A stretch of 64,000 nt of DNA from NCBI GenBank assembly GCA_947496695.1, contig CANMEI010000003.1:1-64000 (forward strand), in the 5' to 3' direction. The notes beneath the pieces were generated by a model. That model searched no databases, had not been told where the DNA came from, and saw nothing but the letters and a program-made list of their open reading frames with translations. Source of the DNA: an uncultured Cellulophaga sp. GTDB lineage: Bacteria; Bacteroidota; Bacteroidia; Flavobacteriales; Flavobacteriaceae. The stretch's first letter is position 1; the number at the start of each line of letters is the position of its first letter. This document shows positions 37,541 through 46,370 of this stretch, piece by piece. A program made the position numbers and the translations under genes.

Positions 37541-38770
37541 ATGCAAGATATTATAGATAGATTTTTAAGCTATGTAAAGGTAGATACGCAAAGTGATCCA
37601 ACATCTGAAGCTACACCTAGCACGGAAAAACAATGGGATTTAGCTCATAAATTGGTAAGCGATTTAAAAGCTATTGGCATGCATAATGTAACAATTGATG
37701 ATAATGCATACATTATGGCAACATTACCTAGTAATACTTATACTAAAGACATACCTGTAATTGGCTTTATTTCTCATTTTGATACTTCTCCTGATTTTTC
37801 AGGGACTAATGTAAACCCTCAAATTATTGAAAATTATGATGGAAAAGATATCATGCTTAATAAAGAAAAAAACATAATTCTATCTCCTGATTATTTTGAT
37901 GATTTAATACAATACAAAGGACAAACTATTATTACTACAGATGGCACTACACTCTTAGGTGCTGATGATAAAGCTGGTATTACCGAGATAATTTGCGCAA
38001 TGGAATATTTAATTAATAATCCTGAAATTAAGCATGGAACTATTAGAGTCGGCTTCACTCCTGACGAAGAAATAGGTCGTGGAGCTCATAAATTTGATGT
38101 CGAAAAATTTGGCGCTGCATATGCGTATACTATGGATGGTAGCCAAATTGGAGAACTAGAATATGAAAACTTTAATGCCGCAGGAGCAACTATTACTATT
38201 ACCGGAAAAAGTGTGCACCCAGGGTACGCAAAAGGTAAAATGATAAACGCAATTAGTATAGCTAATGAATTTATGTCACTGTTACCACAAAATGAAATTC
38301 CTCAAAAGACTACAGGTCGTGAAGGTTTTTTTCATATTCATAATATCTCTGGAGAAATTGAAAATGCTCAATTAGAATTAATTATTAGAGACCATGATAA
38401 AGAAATATTTGAAGCACGAAAAGAATTACTTTTAGAAATATCTAATAAGTTAAACAACAGATATGGTGATGACTGTATTTCTACTACAATTAAAGATCAA
38501 TATTACAATATGAAAGAAAAAGTAGAACCTGTTTTTCATATTGTAGAAATAGCAAAAAAAGCAATGGAAGCACTTGACATTAATCCTATTTTAAAACCTA
38601 TAAGAGGTGGTACTGATGGTTCTCAATTAAGTTTCATGGGATTACCATGCCCAAATATTTTTGCTGGCGGACATAATTTTCATGGAAAATATGAATATGT
38701 ACCTGCAGAAAGTATGAAAAGTGCGGTTGATGTTATTGTAAAAATTTGTGAATTAACTGCTATTAAATAA
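37541..38770 (+). CDS. pepT: Peptidase T (tripeptide aminopeptidase)
   Basis: PepT is a cytoplasmic zinc exopeptidase of family M20B that releases the N-terminal residue of tripeptides. The 409-residue length is standard. It shows the metal-ligand HFDTSPDF, the LGADDKAGITEI bridging aspartate, the catalytic TPDEEIGRGA, the dimerisation-domain segment VHPGYAKGKMINA, IRGGTDGSQLSFMGLPCPNIFAGG, and a terminal HGKYEYVPAESM histidine. It is monocistronic and shares its terminator with the convergent yajC operon. Confidence 0.96.
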   Translation: MQDIIDRFLSYVKVDTQSDPTSEATPSTEKQWDLAHKLVSDLKAIGMHNVTIDDNAYIMATLPSNTYTKDIPVIGFISHFDTSPDFSGTNVNPQIIENYDGKDIMLNKEKNIILSPDYFDDLIQYKGQTIITTDGTTLLGADDKAGITEIICAMEYLINNPEIKHGTIRVGFTPDEEIGRGAHKFDVEKFGAAYAYTMDGSQIGELEYENFNAAGATITITGKSVHPGYAKGKMINAISIANEFMSLLPQNEIPQKTTGREGFFHIHNISGEIENAQLELIIRDHDKEIFEARKELLLEISNKLNNRYGDDCISTTIKDQYYNMKEKVEPVFHIVEIAKKAMEALDINPILKPIRGGTDGSQLSFMGLPCPNIFAGGHNFHGKYEYVPAESMKSAVDVIVKICELTAIK

Positions 38771-38782
38771 GCATCAAAAATA

Positions 38783-38814
38783 AAAAAAGCACCTATAAAA
38801 GGTGCTTTTTTATT
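38783..38814. terminator. Bidirectional terminator between pepT and yajC
   Basis: The stem AAAAAGCACCT / AGGTGCTTTTT has a 5-base loop and T-runs on both strands. Confidence 0.9.
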
Positions 38815-38837
38815 TTTCTTATGAAGAAAAAGTATAA

Positions 38838-39134
38838 TTATTTCTTTTCAGTTGCAGGAGCATTAAGCTTAGCGCTCATTTCCATTGAAAGAGCTGAACG
38901 ATCAAACTTAATTTTACCAGCCATAGTTTCAATAACAACAGACGCGTCTTTGTCATTTAAGTCTACAACCTTACCATGCATTCCGCTTTTAGTAACTACC
39001 TTATCTCCTCTTTTTAGTTCTTCAGCAAACTTTTTTTCTTGTTTTTGACGCTTTCTTTGAGGCATCAACATAAAAAAGTAAAAAACAGCAAATATTGCTA
39101 AAATTGGAAGAAACTGTGTTATATTCTCTGACAT
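38838..39134 (-). CDS. yajC: Preprotein translocase subunit YajC
   Basis: This 98-residue single-pass membrane protein is an accessory of the Sec translocon with SecDF. One N-terminal transmembrane helix (about 7-25, FLPILAIFAVFYFFMLMPQRKRQKQ) is followed by the family core ELKRGDKVVTKSGMHGKVVDL. It lies 4 bases after the DUF1573 gene and is last in the nusB-DUF1573-yajC set. Confidence 0.95.
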   Translation of the reverse strand: MSENITQFLPILAIFAVFYFFMLMPQRKRQKQEKKFAEELKRGDKVVTKSGMHGKVVDLNDKDASVVIETMAGKIKFDRSALSMEMSAKLNAPATEKK

Positions 39135-39138
39135 AAAA

Positions 39139-39615
39139 TTATGAATTTTTCAATGGCCCTACTGGCGCACTATCTTTAGGTGTTACAAATGCTTTTATCT
39201 TTAATTGCTCTGTGCCTTTCTCTGTATTTGCCGTTACAGTAATAATTTTAGTTACAGCATTTTTACCTGAACCATTATATTTAACTACTAATTCACCCGT
39301 TTCTCCTGGAGCAATAGGTCCTTTTGGTTTTTCAGGTACCGTACAACCACAAGTACTTTTTGCATTAGTGATAATCAAAGGCGCATCACCAGTGTTTTTA
39401 AATTTAAACACAGTTTCTTGCGGTGTACTTTGAATGATATTTCCAAAATCATGCTCAATTTTTTCAAAAGACATAACAGGAAGTTTTTTTGCCGCATCAT
39501 CTCTTACCGCTGCCGCTTCTACATTTGAATTATCAATTTTACTTGTTGCTTTTTCTTTACATGAAACAAAAGCAATTAACAATAAAGCATTTAATGTGAT
39601 AACTATTTTTCTCAT
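39139..39615 (-). CDS. DUF1573 lipoprotein
   Basis: This 158-residue predicted lipoprotein has a lipobox cysteine near residue 20 (LIAFVSC). The DUF1573 Ig-like domain covers about 50-145: FGNIIQSTPQETVFKFKNTGDAPLII, then the diagnostic STCGCTVPEKPKGPIAPGE, then ITVTANT. The two cysteines of the CGC segment could bind metal or a disulfide. The function is unknown. Its place between nusB and yajC is common in Bacteroidota. Confidence 0.88.
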   Translation of the reverse strand: MRKIVITLNALLLIAFVSCKEKATSKIDNSNVEAAAVRDDAAKKLPVMSFEKIEHDFGNIIQSTPQETVFKFKNTGDAPLIITNAKSTCGCTVPEKPKGPIAPGETGELVVKYNGSGKNAVTKIITVTANTEKGTEQLKIKAFVTPKDSAPVGPLKNS

Positions 39616-39664
39616 AACAGTTTTAAATTATAATTATTAAATTTTAGAGTAAATGTAACAATAT

Positions 39665-40612
39665 TTATAATAAGCCTCTACCCATTTTATTAAGTTTACC
39701 TTCTTTTTGATACTCTTTAACAAGCTTATCTAAAATACCATTTATAAAAGTGCTACTTTTTGGAGTACTATACTCTTTTGCCAGTTCTAAATATTCATTA
39801 ATAGTAACTCTTTCTGGTATTGATGGAAAATATAACAACTCAGCAATTGCCATTTTTAATAAAATAGCATCAATATCTGCAATTCTATCTTTATCCCAAT
39901 TAGGAGTTTTACCTTCAATTTCTTTAACTAAAACCTCATTGTTTAATAAAGTTTTTGATAATAGTCGTTTTGAAAACTCAATATCTTCTTGGTCTTTTAC
40001 CAATGGTGGTAAAAAATAAGAAGCGACTGTGTCAGGCTTTACTTTTTTCAATAACTTTACAATAAATGTATTTACTAGAGGAATATCGTCTACCCAAGTA
40101 AGCTTATCATCTTCAAAGTAATCGTATATTTTTTCGTTCGGAGCAATAATGTTTTTAAAAACATCTAATAAAAACTTCTTGTCTTCTTCAAAATCAGAAG
40201 TATTAGAGTCCATATACTTCATATATAAATCACTTGCGATGATTTCTTTATAAAGTAACTTTACATACTCTTCGTTTAAATACCAGTTTTCTAACTTACG
40301 TATTTTTAATTCTTCAATTAAAACTTCATTTTCTGAGATAAGCTTTATAAATCTATTATTTACAAGCTTTTTATCGTCATCAAAACTCTTTGTAGAATTT
40401 TTTATGTATTTTTTTGATGACAGTTCAACCTGCTCTTTTGTTAAATCGTGAATCTCTTTTAAAAGGCTCATCATTAACAAGTACAAATTGTAAGTGTTAT
40501 CAATACTGAACTTTAAAAATTTTTGTTGTTTTTCTAAAGAATCATCTTTAGAACGGGTTAATGCATAGATACCCTGCATTACTTTTACTCGGACATGCCT
40601 TCTTGTAAGCAT
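39665..40612 (-). CDS. nusB: Transcription antitermination factor NusB, long Bacteroidota form
   Basis: NusB binds boxA RNA with ribosomal protein S10 and promotes rRNA antitermination. This 315-residue copy is more than twice the E. coli length. The N-terminal RRHVRVKVMQGIYAL replaces the usual RRxARExALQxLY. An extra helical region of about 170 residues follows. The classical C-terminal half is KDRIADIDAILLKMAIAELLYFPSIPERVTINEYLELAKEYSTPKSSTFINGILDKL. The long form is usual in Bacteroidota. It heads the nusB-DUF1573-yajC transcript. Confidence 0.93.
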   Translation of the reverse strand: MLTRRHVRVKVMQGIYALTRSKDDSLEKQQKFLKFSIDNTYNLYLLMMSLLKEIHDLTKEQVELSSKKYIKNSTKSFDDDKKLVNNRFIKLISENEVLIEELKIRKLENWYLNEEYVKLLYKEIIASDLYMKYMDSNTSDFEEDKKFLLDVFKNIIAPNEKIYDYFEDDKLTWVDDIPLVNTFIVKLLKKVKPDTVASYFLPPLVKDQEDIEFSKRLLSKTLLNNEVLVKEIEGKTPNWDKDRIADIDAILLKMAIAELLYFPSIPERVTINEYLELAKEYSTPKSSTFINGILDKLVKEYQKEGKLNKMGRGLL

Positions 40613-40646
40613 TTTTAAAGAACTTAATTGGTTAAACTTGAAGTTG

Positions 40647-40654
40647 CAAAAGTA
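40647..40654 (-). promoter_or_regulatory. -7 box for the nusB operon
   Basis: The minus strand reads TACTTTTG (TAnnTTTG), 34 bases before the nusB ATG. Confidence 0.55.
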
Positions 40655-40732
40655 GAACTATATTTTTAAAAGTATGTAATGCTTTAGTTATATCTTATAA
40701 GTATTATAACATTTAGGTTACTATTATTGAAT

Positions 40733-40740
40733 TATATTTG
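40733..40740 (+). promoter_or_regulatory. -7 box for the MsbA-like exporter
   Basis: TATATTTG matches TAnnTTTG and lies 46 bases before the ATG. It is divergent from the nusB promoter in the same intergenic gap. Confidence 0.55.
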
Positions 40741-40786
40741 CGTGATTATTTTTTAAACTCATCAATATTATTAGGTTAACCGCTAT

Positions 40787-42541
40787 ATGAAGGAATTAAA
40801 GTATATAAATAAATATTTAAAAAAATACGCAGTTCAATTACTTCTGGGGCTTTTTATTACTGTTGTTGCTCGTGTTTTTTCGTTATTCACCCCTTCATTT
40901 GTAAAAAAATCTATTAAGGTTGTTGAAGATTATGGTAAAAATATAATTTCTAAAGACGAAGCTAAAGAACTTCTCTTAGAAAATATTTTAATAATATTAG
41001 GTACTGCACTACTAGCTGCACTTTTTACTTTTTTAATGCGACAGACTATAATTAAAATATCAAGATATATAGAATATGATTTAAAAAATGAAATTTTTGA
41101 TCATTACCAGCTACTAAATTTAAATTTCTATAAAAAAAATAGAACTGGTGATTTAATGAACAGAATTAGTGAAGATGTTGGTCAAGTACGCATGTATTCA
41201 GGGCCAGCAATTATGTATGGTATGAACACGGTAACTATGTTTTCATGTATTGTTCCTCTAATGTTTTTAACAGCTCCAAAATTAGCAGCATACACTTTAA
41301 TTCCGTTACCTATATTATCTGTGTTAATTTACCAGATAAGTAAAATAATACATAAGCGTAGTACCATTGTACAAGAGTACCTATCTAAATTGTCAACTTT
41401 CACTCAAGAATCATTCTCTGGAATATCTGTAATAAAAGCATACGGATTAGAGAACAGTATAAATAAAGAATTAGAAGAATTAGCCATAGAAGGCAGAACT
41501 AAAAGCATGAACCTCGCAAAGGTAAATGCTTGGTTTTTTCCCTTAATGATTTTACTAATTGGTATTAGTAATATATTTGTGATCTATATAGGTGGCAAAC
41601 AATATATAAATGGCGAAATAGACTCGATAGGTGTTATTGCAGAATTTGTTATTTATGTAAACATGCTTACATGGCCAGTTGCTGTTGTAGGTTGGTTAAC
41701 CTCTATTGTACAACGCGCAGAAGCTTCTCAAAAACGAATTAATGAATTTTTACAAGTAACTCCAGATATTATTAATGAGGTTACTGATAGCACACCTATT
41801 AATGGAAAAATTGAATTTAAGAATGTTACATTTACTTATGATGATACTGAAATAACTGCATTAAAAAATATCTCATTTATCATTGAAAAAGGTCAAACTG
41901 TTGCTTTTATTGGTAAAACAGGATCTGGAAAATCTACAATTTTAGATCTTGTTGCGCGTTTATACGATGTTACATCAGGAGAAATTTTACTAGATGGTAT
42001 TCCTATAAAAAATCTAAATTTAAATAATGTACGTGGTGAAATTGGTGCTGTACCTCAAGATGCTTTCTTGTTTTCTGACTCTATAAAAAACAATATAAAA
42101 TTTGGCAAAAAAGAGGCTACTGACGAAGAAGTTATAGAAGTCGCTAAAAAAGCTGTAGTGCATAAAAACATTATAGAGTTTACTAAAAAATATGATACAG
42201 TTTTAGGCGAAAGAGGTATCACACTTAGTGGTGGACAAAAACAAAGAGTTTCAATAGCACGCGCATTAATAAAAGACCCTAAAATTTATTTATTTGATGA
42301 CTGCTTATCTGCTGTAGATACAGAAACTGAAGAACAAATATTGAACAATTTAAAAAGTGCTTCAGAAAACAAAACCACCCTGATTGTAAGCCATAGAGTA
42401 TCATCAGCTAAAAATGCTGACAAAATAATAGTTTTAAAAGATGGTAATATTTTACAAGAAGGTATTCATAATTCTTTGATAAATGCTGATGGATATTACA
42501 AAGAACTATACAATAGTCAATTAATTGACAAAGAAAACTAA
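40787..42541 (+). CDS. ABC exporter, fused membrane and ATPase domains (MsbA-like)
   Basis: The 584-residue half-transporter has a six-helix exporter domain (about 1-320) and a C-terminal ATPase. The ATPase carries Walker A GKTGSGKST, a Q-loop in AVPQDAFLF, signature LSGGQKQRVSIARAL, Walker B IYLFDDCLSAVD and the H-loop VSHRVSSAK. The coupling-helix segment TGDLMNRISEDVGQVRMYSGPA is typical of lipid or multidrug exporters. It works as a homodimer in the inner membrane. The substrate could be lipid A core or drugs. The PUR gene follows 74 bases downstream. Confidence 0.92.
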   Translation: MKELKYINKYLKKYAVQLLLGLFITVVARVFSLFTPSFVKKSIKVVEDYGKNIISKDEAKELLLENILIILGTALLAALFTFLMRQTIIKISRYIEYDLKNEIFDHYQLLNLNFYKKNRTGDLMNRISEDVGQVRMYSGPAIMYGMNTVTMFSCIVPLMFLTAPKLAAYTLIPLPILSVLIYQISKIIHKRSTIVQEYLSKLSTFTQESFSGISVIKAYGLENSINKELEELAIEGRTKSMNLAKVNAWFFPLMILLIGISNIFVIYIGGKQYINGEIDSIGVIAEFVIYVNMLTWPVAVVGWLTSIVQRAEASQKRINEFLQVTPDIINEVTDSTPINGKIEFKNVTFTYDDTEITALKNISFIIEKGQTVAFIGKTGSGKSTILDLVARLYDVTSGEILLDGIPIKNLNLNNVRGEIGAVPQDAFLFSDSIKNNIKFGKKEATDEEVIEVAKKAVVHKNIIEFTKKYDTVLGERGITLSGGQKQRVSIARALIKDPKIYLFDDCLSAVDTETEEQILNNLKSASENKTTLIVSHRVSSAKNADKIIVLKDGNILQEGIHNSLINADGYYKELYNSQLIDKEN

Positions 42542-42615
42542 AAAAAGTTGTCAGATTAGCTTTTTTTTTTCAATTTTGAAAGATACACTAATTATAACTA
42601 TAGAATATTTTACAA

Positions 42616-42981
42616 ATGGGGGGAAAAGATTCAATAGAACAAGAAGAGATTTACTCTAAAGTTCTAAGAGCTGGAAGAAGGACTTATTTTTTTGATGTAA
42701 GAAGCACAAAAGCTGGCGATTATTATCTTACAATTACAGAAAGTAAAAAGTTTACACATGATGATGGCTCATTTCATTACAAAAAGCACAAAATTTATTT
42801 ATATAAAGAAGATTTTACTGCTTTTAAAGATAATCTAGATGATATGATGAATTATATCATTGAAGAAAAAGGGCTTGAAGTTATATCTGAACGTCATCAA
42901 AAAGACTTTAAAAAAGATGAGGAAGCTGAAAAAGTTGTCTCAACAGAAAATTTTACTAATGTAAGTTTTGATGATATCTAA
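42616..42981 (+). CDS. PUR-alpha-like DNA/RNA-binding protein (DUF3276)
   Basis: The 121-residue protein matches the bacterial PUR family. One PUR repeat spans about 9-85: IYSKVLRAGRRTYFFDVRSTKAGDYYLTITESKK, then KKHKIYLYKEDFTAFKDNLDDMMNYI. PUR proteins dimerise and bind single-stranded purine-rich nucleic acid. The family is common in Bacteroidota and spirochaetes. The acidic C-terminal tail (DEEAEKVV) looks disordered. It ends at a bidirectional terminator. Confidence 0.92.
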   Translation: MGGKDSIEQEEIYSKVLRAGRRTYFFDVRSTKAGDYYLTITESKKFTHDDGSFHYKKHKIYLYKEDFTAFKDNLDDMMNYIIEEKGLEVISERHQKDFKKDEEAEKVVSTENFTNVSFDDI

Positions 42982-43004
42982 AATTATCTTTTAAAAATTT
43001 ATTA

Positions 43005-43036
43005 TAAACGACTCTTAAAACAAGAGTCGTTTTTTA
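43005..43036. terminator. Bidirectional terminator between the PUR and CsaA-like genes
   Basis: AAACGACTCT pairs with AGAGTCGTTT around a 7-base loop. T-rich sequence follows on the plus strand and the minus strand is moderately T-rich. Confidence 0.88.
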
Positions 43037-43042
43037 TTTTAA

Positions 43043-43378
43043 TTACGAAACCTTAAGGCCGTTTTTTACTTTTAAACCTGGGTGCAACAAAGTAACATCT
43101 TTACCATGAACTGCTCCCATCACTAAGCATTCACTCATAAAATTAGCTATTTGTTTTTTCGGAAAGTTAACAACTGCCATTACTTGCTTATTTAACAAAT
43201 TTTCTTTTTTATAAAGTGTCGTTATTTGAGCAGAAGTTTTCTTTACTCCTATTTCTTCTCCAAAATCAATCTCTAGTTTATATGCCGGATTTTTAACTTC
43301 AGGAAAATCATTAACCGAAATTATTGTACCTATACGCATATCTACCTTAGAAAAATCACCCCAATTAATTTTTTCCAT
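43043..43378 (-). CDS. tRNA-binding domain protein, CsaA-like
   Basis: The 111-residue protein is a stand-alone tRNA-binding OB-fold, as in CsaA and the C-terminus of bacterial MetRS. Motifs are VDMRIGTIISV, YKLEIDFGEEIGVKKTSAQI, KQVMAVVNFPKKQIANFMSECLVMGA and LHPGLKVKNGLKV. ATG 43378 is chosen: the TTG at 43402 would only overlap the upstream gene. B. subtilis CsaA has chaperone-like export activity and binds RNA. It is second in a pair with the YfiT-like gene, 17 bases away. Confidence 0.9.
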   Translation of the reverse strand: MEKINWGDFSKVDMRIGTIISVNDFPEVKNPAYKLEIDFGEEIGVKKTSAQITTLYKKENLLNKQVMAVVNFPKKQIANFMSECLVMGAVHGKDVTLLHPGLKVKNGLKVS

Positions 43379-43395
43379 ATTATAATTATTATAAA

Positions 43396-43938
43396 TTACC
43401 AATTATTGCGTTCTACAAGCCCTTTTAAATGTGCTAAATGATGATTACTATGCCAAGCATATTTTCCAATATTCTCAGCAACAGTAACCTTTACATTACC
43501 TTCTGGGTGCAAATAATACTTTTCTAAATCAGTTTTCGACAAACCTTTTAATAAGTAAACTAATTTAGCATGTAAAGCTTTTAAATAATCTAATGATAGT
43601 TGAACTGGAGCTGTTTTAGCATCAAACAGATTTGACCAATCTTTTTCTTCATAAGCTTTAATTAAAGGACCAACTTCTGTAAGCGACCATTTAAATCGAG
43701 TATAACTATGGTGATGACTATCTGCTATATGATGAATTAACTGGCGCATAGTCCATCCTCCAGGCCTATATGGTGTATTCAATTGTTGAGCAGAAAGATT
43801 AATCACTATAGCTTCCAATTTTTGAGGTAATAATTCTAAATCATCAACCCAAAGTTTAATCTGTTCTTCAGTAATAACTTCTGGACAAATAAACTGACCT
43901 ATCGGATATTGTAATTTTTCTATTAAAACTTCTTTCAT
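43396..43938 (-). CDS. YfiT/DinB-family putative metal-dependent hydrolase or bacillithiol transferase
   Basis: The 180-residue cytoplasmic four-helix protein matches the YfiT branch of the DinB superfamily: LQYPIGQFICPEVIT at the start, then YRPGGWTMRQLIHHIADSHHHSYTRFKWSL, and AWHSNHHLAHLKGLVE at the end. The three metal-ligand histidines lie in HHIADSHHH and SNHHLAH. Homologues transfer thiols such as bacillithiol to electrophiles. Whether this organism makes bacillithiol cannot be told here. Confidence 0.88.
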   Translation of the reverse strand: MKEVLIEKLQYPIGQFICPEVITEEQIKLWVDDLELLPQKLEAIVINLSAQQLNTPYRPGGWTMRQLIHHIADSHHHSYTRFKWSLTEVGPLIKAYEEKDWSNLFDAKTAPVQLSLDYLKALHAKLVYLLKGLSKTDLEKYYLHPEGNVKVTVAENIGKYAWHSNHHLAHLKGLVERNNW

Positions 43939-44052
43939 CTTTTAAAAATACTAAATTTTAATACATTTTTAACCTCATTAAAATTGAATACACATTTTAA
44001 TCTACTAAATTTATAGGATAATAAATTAGTTATTAACTTAAAAACACATATA

Positions 44053-44691
44053 ATGCCAACATTAAGATTAGGAGATGCTGCTCCAGATTTTACAGCAGAT
44101 AGTTCTATGGGAATGATTAACCTATATGATTATTTAGGCGACGGATGGGGAATTTTGTTTTCTCATCCTGCAGATTTTACACCAGTTTGTACTACAGAGC
44201 TCGGTACAGCTTCTAAATTTAAAAATGAGTTTGACCAAAGAAATGTGAAAATGTTAGCACTTAGTGTAGATGGTGTTGCATCACATGCAGAGTGGATTAA
44301 AGATATTAATGAGGTTCAAAACACCGAAGTTAATTTTCCAATAATTGCCGATGAAGATAGAAAAGTATCCGATTTGTATGATATGATACACCCAAATGCA
44401 AATAGTACCTTAACAGTACGCTCTGTTTTTATAATTGGGCCAGATAAAACAATAAAACTAATGATTACTTACCCTGCATCAACTGGCCGTAATTTTAATG
44501 AATTATTACGAGTAATAGATTCTTTACAATTAACTGCCTACCATAAAGTAGCTACACCTGCAAATTGGAAAAACGGTGAAGATGTAGTTATTAGTCCGGC
44601 TATAGCTACTGATGATGCTAAAAAAATATTCTCAAAAGGGGTTGAAGAGATTAAGCCATACTTGCGTATGACGCCACAACCAAATTTATAA
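44053..44691 (+). CDS. 1-Cys peroxiredoxin (Prx6 type)
   Basis: This peroxidase reduces H2O2 and organic hydroperoxides. The 212-residue protein has the peroxidatic cysteine in SHPADFTPVCTTELG (C46). This is its only cysteine, so it must be recycled by an outside thiol. Thr43 and an arginine in TVRSVFIIGP complete the active site. The long C-terminal arm (about 150-212), including ATPANWKNGEDVVISP, is typical of Prx6. It is monocistronic. Confidence 0.94.
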   Translation: MPTLRLGDAAPDFTADSSMGMINLYDYLGDGWGILFSHPADFTPVCTTELGTASKFKNEFDQRNVKMLALSVDGVASHAEWIKDINEVQNTEVNFPIIADEDRKVSDLYDMIHPNANSTLTVRSVFIIGPDKTIKLMITYPASTGRNFNELLRVIDSLQLTAYHKVATPANWKNGEDVVISPAIATDDAKKIFSKGVEEIKPYLRMTPQPNL

Positions 44692-44748
44692 TAGATAACC
44701 TATTGTAAATTAATGGTTAACAAATAAAATATAACTCTCAAAAAAACA

Positions 44749-44777
44749 TTGTGTTAAATATTAATACACTACCTTTG
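44749..44777 (+). promoter_or_regulatory. Promoter of the cold-shock gene
   Basis: TTG (44749-44751), an 18-base spacer and TACCTTTG (44770-44777) are a strong Bacteroidota promoter match. The -7 box ends 30 bases before the ATG, leaving a short AT-rich leader. Confidence 0.68.
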
Positions 44778-44807
44778 TGACTTAATTAATTTTTTTAATA
44801 TTTTATA

Positions 44808-44999
44808 ATGAATAAAGGAACAGTAAAATTCTTCAATGATTCTAAAGGTTTTGGATTTATCACTGAAGAGGGCTCAAGCGAAGATCACTTTGTACACATT
44901 TCTGGTTTAATCGATGAAATTCGTGAAGGTGATGTTGTAGAATTTGAACTACAACAAGGTAAAAAAGGATTGAACGCAGTTAATGTAAAAGTACTTTAA
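44808..44999 (+). CDS. Cold-shock protein, CspA family
   Basis: The 63-residue OB-fold protein binds single-stranded RNA and DNA and acts as an RNA chaperone. RNP1 KGFGFI (about 13-18) and RNP2 HFVHIS (27-32) are intact, with the family start MNKGTVKFFNDS. A strong promoter and a terminator make it a one-gene transcript. Cold induction is possible but cannot be read from the sequence. Confidence 0.96.
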   Translation: MNKGTVKFFNDSKGFGFITEEGSSEDHFVHISGLIDEIREGDVVEFELQQGKKGLNAVNVKVL

Positions 45000-45031
45000 T
45001 ACATACGTAACAACTTTTTTTTGAAAGAATT

Positions 45032-45062
45032 AAAAGCTCAACCACCCGGTTGGGCTTTTTTA
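45032..45062 (+). terminator. Intrinsic terminator of the cold-shock gene
   Basis: AAGCTCAACC pairs with GGTTGGGCTT (one G-U) and leads into a T-run. Confidence 0.87.
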
Positions 45063-45192
45063 TTGTGTTAAATTTCAAATACTTTTTATTAAAAAAAATA
45101 AACTGTACAATAACGCAACCATTTTTAAGTTATAACATCTATAAAGAAAAACCGGTACCCCCTTTATTTCTTAATTTAATAACTTACTGATT

Positions 45193-45291
45193 ATGAATAC
45201 TTTTTTTCAAATTTTCGGATTATTAATTTTCATCAATCTTGCATTACTATTATTTAGCGTAAACCAAAACAAATCTAGATCCAAAAAATAA
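45193..45291 (+). CDS. 32-residue membrane microprotein
   Basis: This short gene starts at ATG 45193 and stops at TAA 45289-45291, immediately before a strong hairpin. The product has one hydrophobic helix (about 4-22) and a basic tail (NQNKSRSKK). It aligns with the N-terminus of the 59-residue protein at 62440: both begin M-x-TFF and end the helix with FSVN-x-N, with about 16 of the first 26 residues identical. That similarity, plus its own terminator, argues that it is a real gene. The function is unknown. No clear -7 box is seen. Confidence 0.65.
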   Translation: MNTFFQIFGLLIFINLALLLFSVNQNKSRSKK

Positions 45292-45328
45292 AAAAAGGAG
45301 CTTCAATTAATATTGAAGCTCCTTTTTT
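45291..45328. terminator. Bidirectional terminator after the microprotein and the PPIase gene
   Basis: AAAAAAGGAGCTTCAAT pairs perfectly with ATTGAAGCTCCTTTTTT. T-runs lie on both strands. It serves the microprotein and the leftward cyclophilin-FKBP gene. Confidence 0.92.
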
Positions 45329-45349
45329 AATAAATTATTTTAAGGCAGT

Positions 45350-46282
45350 TTAGCTAACTTTCATTAACTCAACATCAAAAACTAATGTTGCATCTGGTGG
45401 AATTACTCCTCCTGCACCTGCACTACCATAAGCTAAATTAGAAGGTATAACAAACCTTGCTTTATCACCTACATTTAATAAACAAATACCTTCATCCCAT
45501 CCTGATATTACTTGACCAACACCAACTTGAAAATCAATTGGTTCTTTTCTTTTATATGAAGAATCAAAAACAGTTCCGTCAATTAAAGAACCTTCATAAT
45601 GAACAGACACCTGCATACCTGCTTCTGCTTTTTGTCCACTACCTTTTTGCACTATTTTATAACGCAAGCCACTAGCTGTTTCTTCAAAACCCGCAGCAAC
45701 TTTATCTAATTCTGCAGCTTGCTTTGCTTTTTCTTCAGCTAATCTTTTTTCTCTTGATCCTTCAAAAGTTCTAAAAGCTTCAATTGCATTCCATGCATCA
45801 GCATCAGCACCAACTCGTACAATCTCTAAAGAATCAATTTTATCACCCTGAGCAATAGCATCAACCACATCTTGACCTTCTACAACTTTACCAAAAACAG
45901 TGTGTTTATTATCTAACCAAGGTGTTGCAACATGTGTAATAAAAAACTGACTACCATTTGTTCCAGGACCTGCATTTGCCATAGAAAGTACACCAGGACC
46001 GTCATGTTTTAAATCTACATGAAATTCATCATCAAATTTATAACCAGCATCACCAGTACCTGTACCTTGTGGGCAACCACCTTGCACCATAAAATCTGGT
46101 ATTACACGGTGAAATTGCAAACCATCATAATAAGGCGTTCCTTGTGGTTTTACTTTATTTTCTAAGTTACCTTCTGCTAATGCTACAAAATTACCTACTG
46201 TACCAGGTGTTTTGTCATGTGTAAGTTGAACTAATATTTCTCCTTTTGAAGTATTGAATTTTGCGTAGATTCCATCTTTCAT
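45350..46282 (-). CDS. Dual-family peptidyl-prolyl isomerase: cyclophilin-FKBP fusion
   Basis: The 310-residue protein joins two unrelated prolyl-isomerase folds. The cyclophilin domain (about 1-165) has [15 protein letters not shown], with the catalytic arginine, and [26 protein letters not shown] charged helical linker (about 170-200) leads to an FKBP domain (about 205-310) with [31 protein letters not shown] and [15 protein letters not shown]. Fusions of this order (CFBP) are known from Flavobacterium. No signal peptide is present, so it is probably a cytoplasmic folding catalyst. Confidence 0.94.
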   Translation of the reverse strand: MKDGIYAKFNTSKGEILVQLTHDKTPGTVGNFVALAEGNLENKVKPQGTPYYDGLQFHRVIPDFMVQGGCPQGTGTGDAGYKFDDEFHVDLKHDGPGVLSMANAGPGTNGSQFFITHVATPWLDNKHTVFGKVVEGQDVVDAIAQGDKIDSLEIVRVGADADAWNAIEAFRTFEGSREKRLAEEKAKQAAELDKVAAGFEETASGLRYKIVQKGSGQKAEAGMQVSVHYEGSLIDGTVFDSSYKRKEPIDFQVGVGQVISGWDEGICLLNVGDKARFVIPSNLAYGSAGAGGVIPPDATLVFDVELMKVS

Positions 46283-46304
46283 TTTACTCTATTTTTTTGA
46301 ACCA

Positions 46305-46312
46305 CAAATGTA
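46305..46312 (-). promoter_or_regulatory. -7 box for the cyclophilin-FKBP gene
   Basis: The minus strand reads TACATTTG (TAnnTTTG), 22 bases before the ATG. Confidence 0.55.
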
Positions 46313-46370
46313 CTACTTTGTTTTGGCTTAGAAAATACTTTAGACTTTTAAGCTCAACTATTTATAAGAG

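Noticed and set aside
42541..42571. Possible terminator after the MsbA-like gene (A-run and T-run)
   Set aside because: The only pairing is an A-run with a T-run without a stable GC stem.
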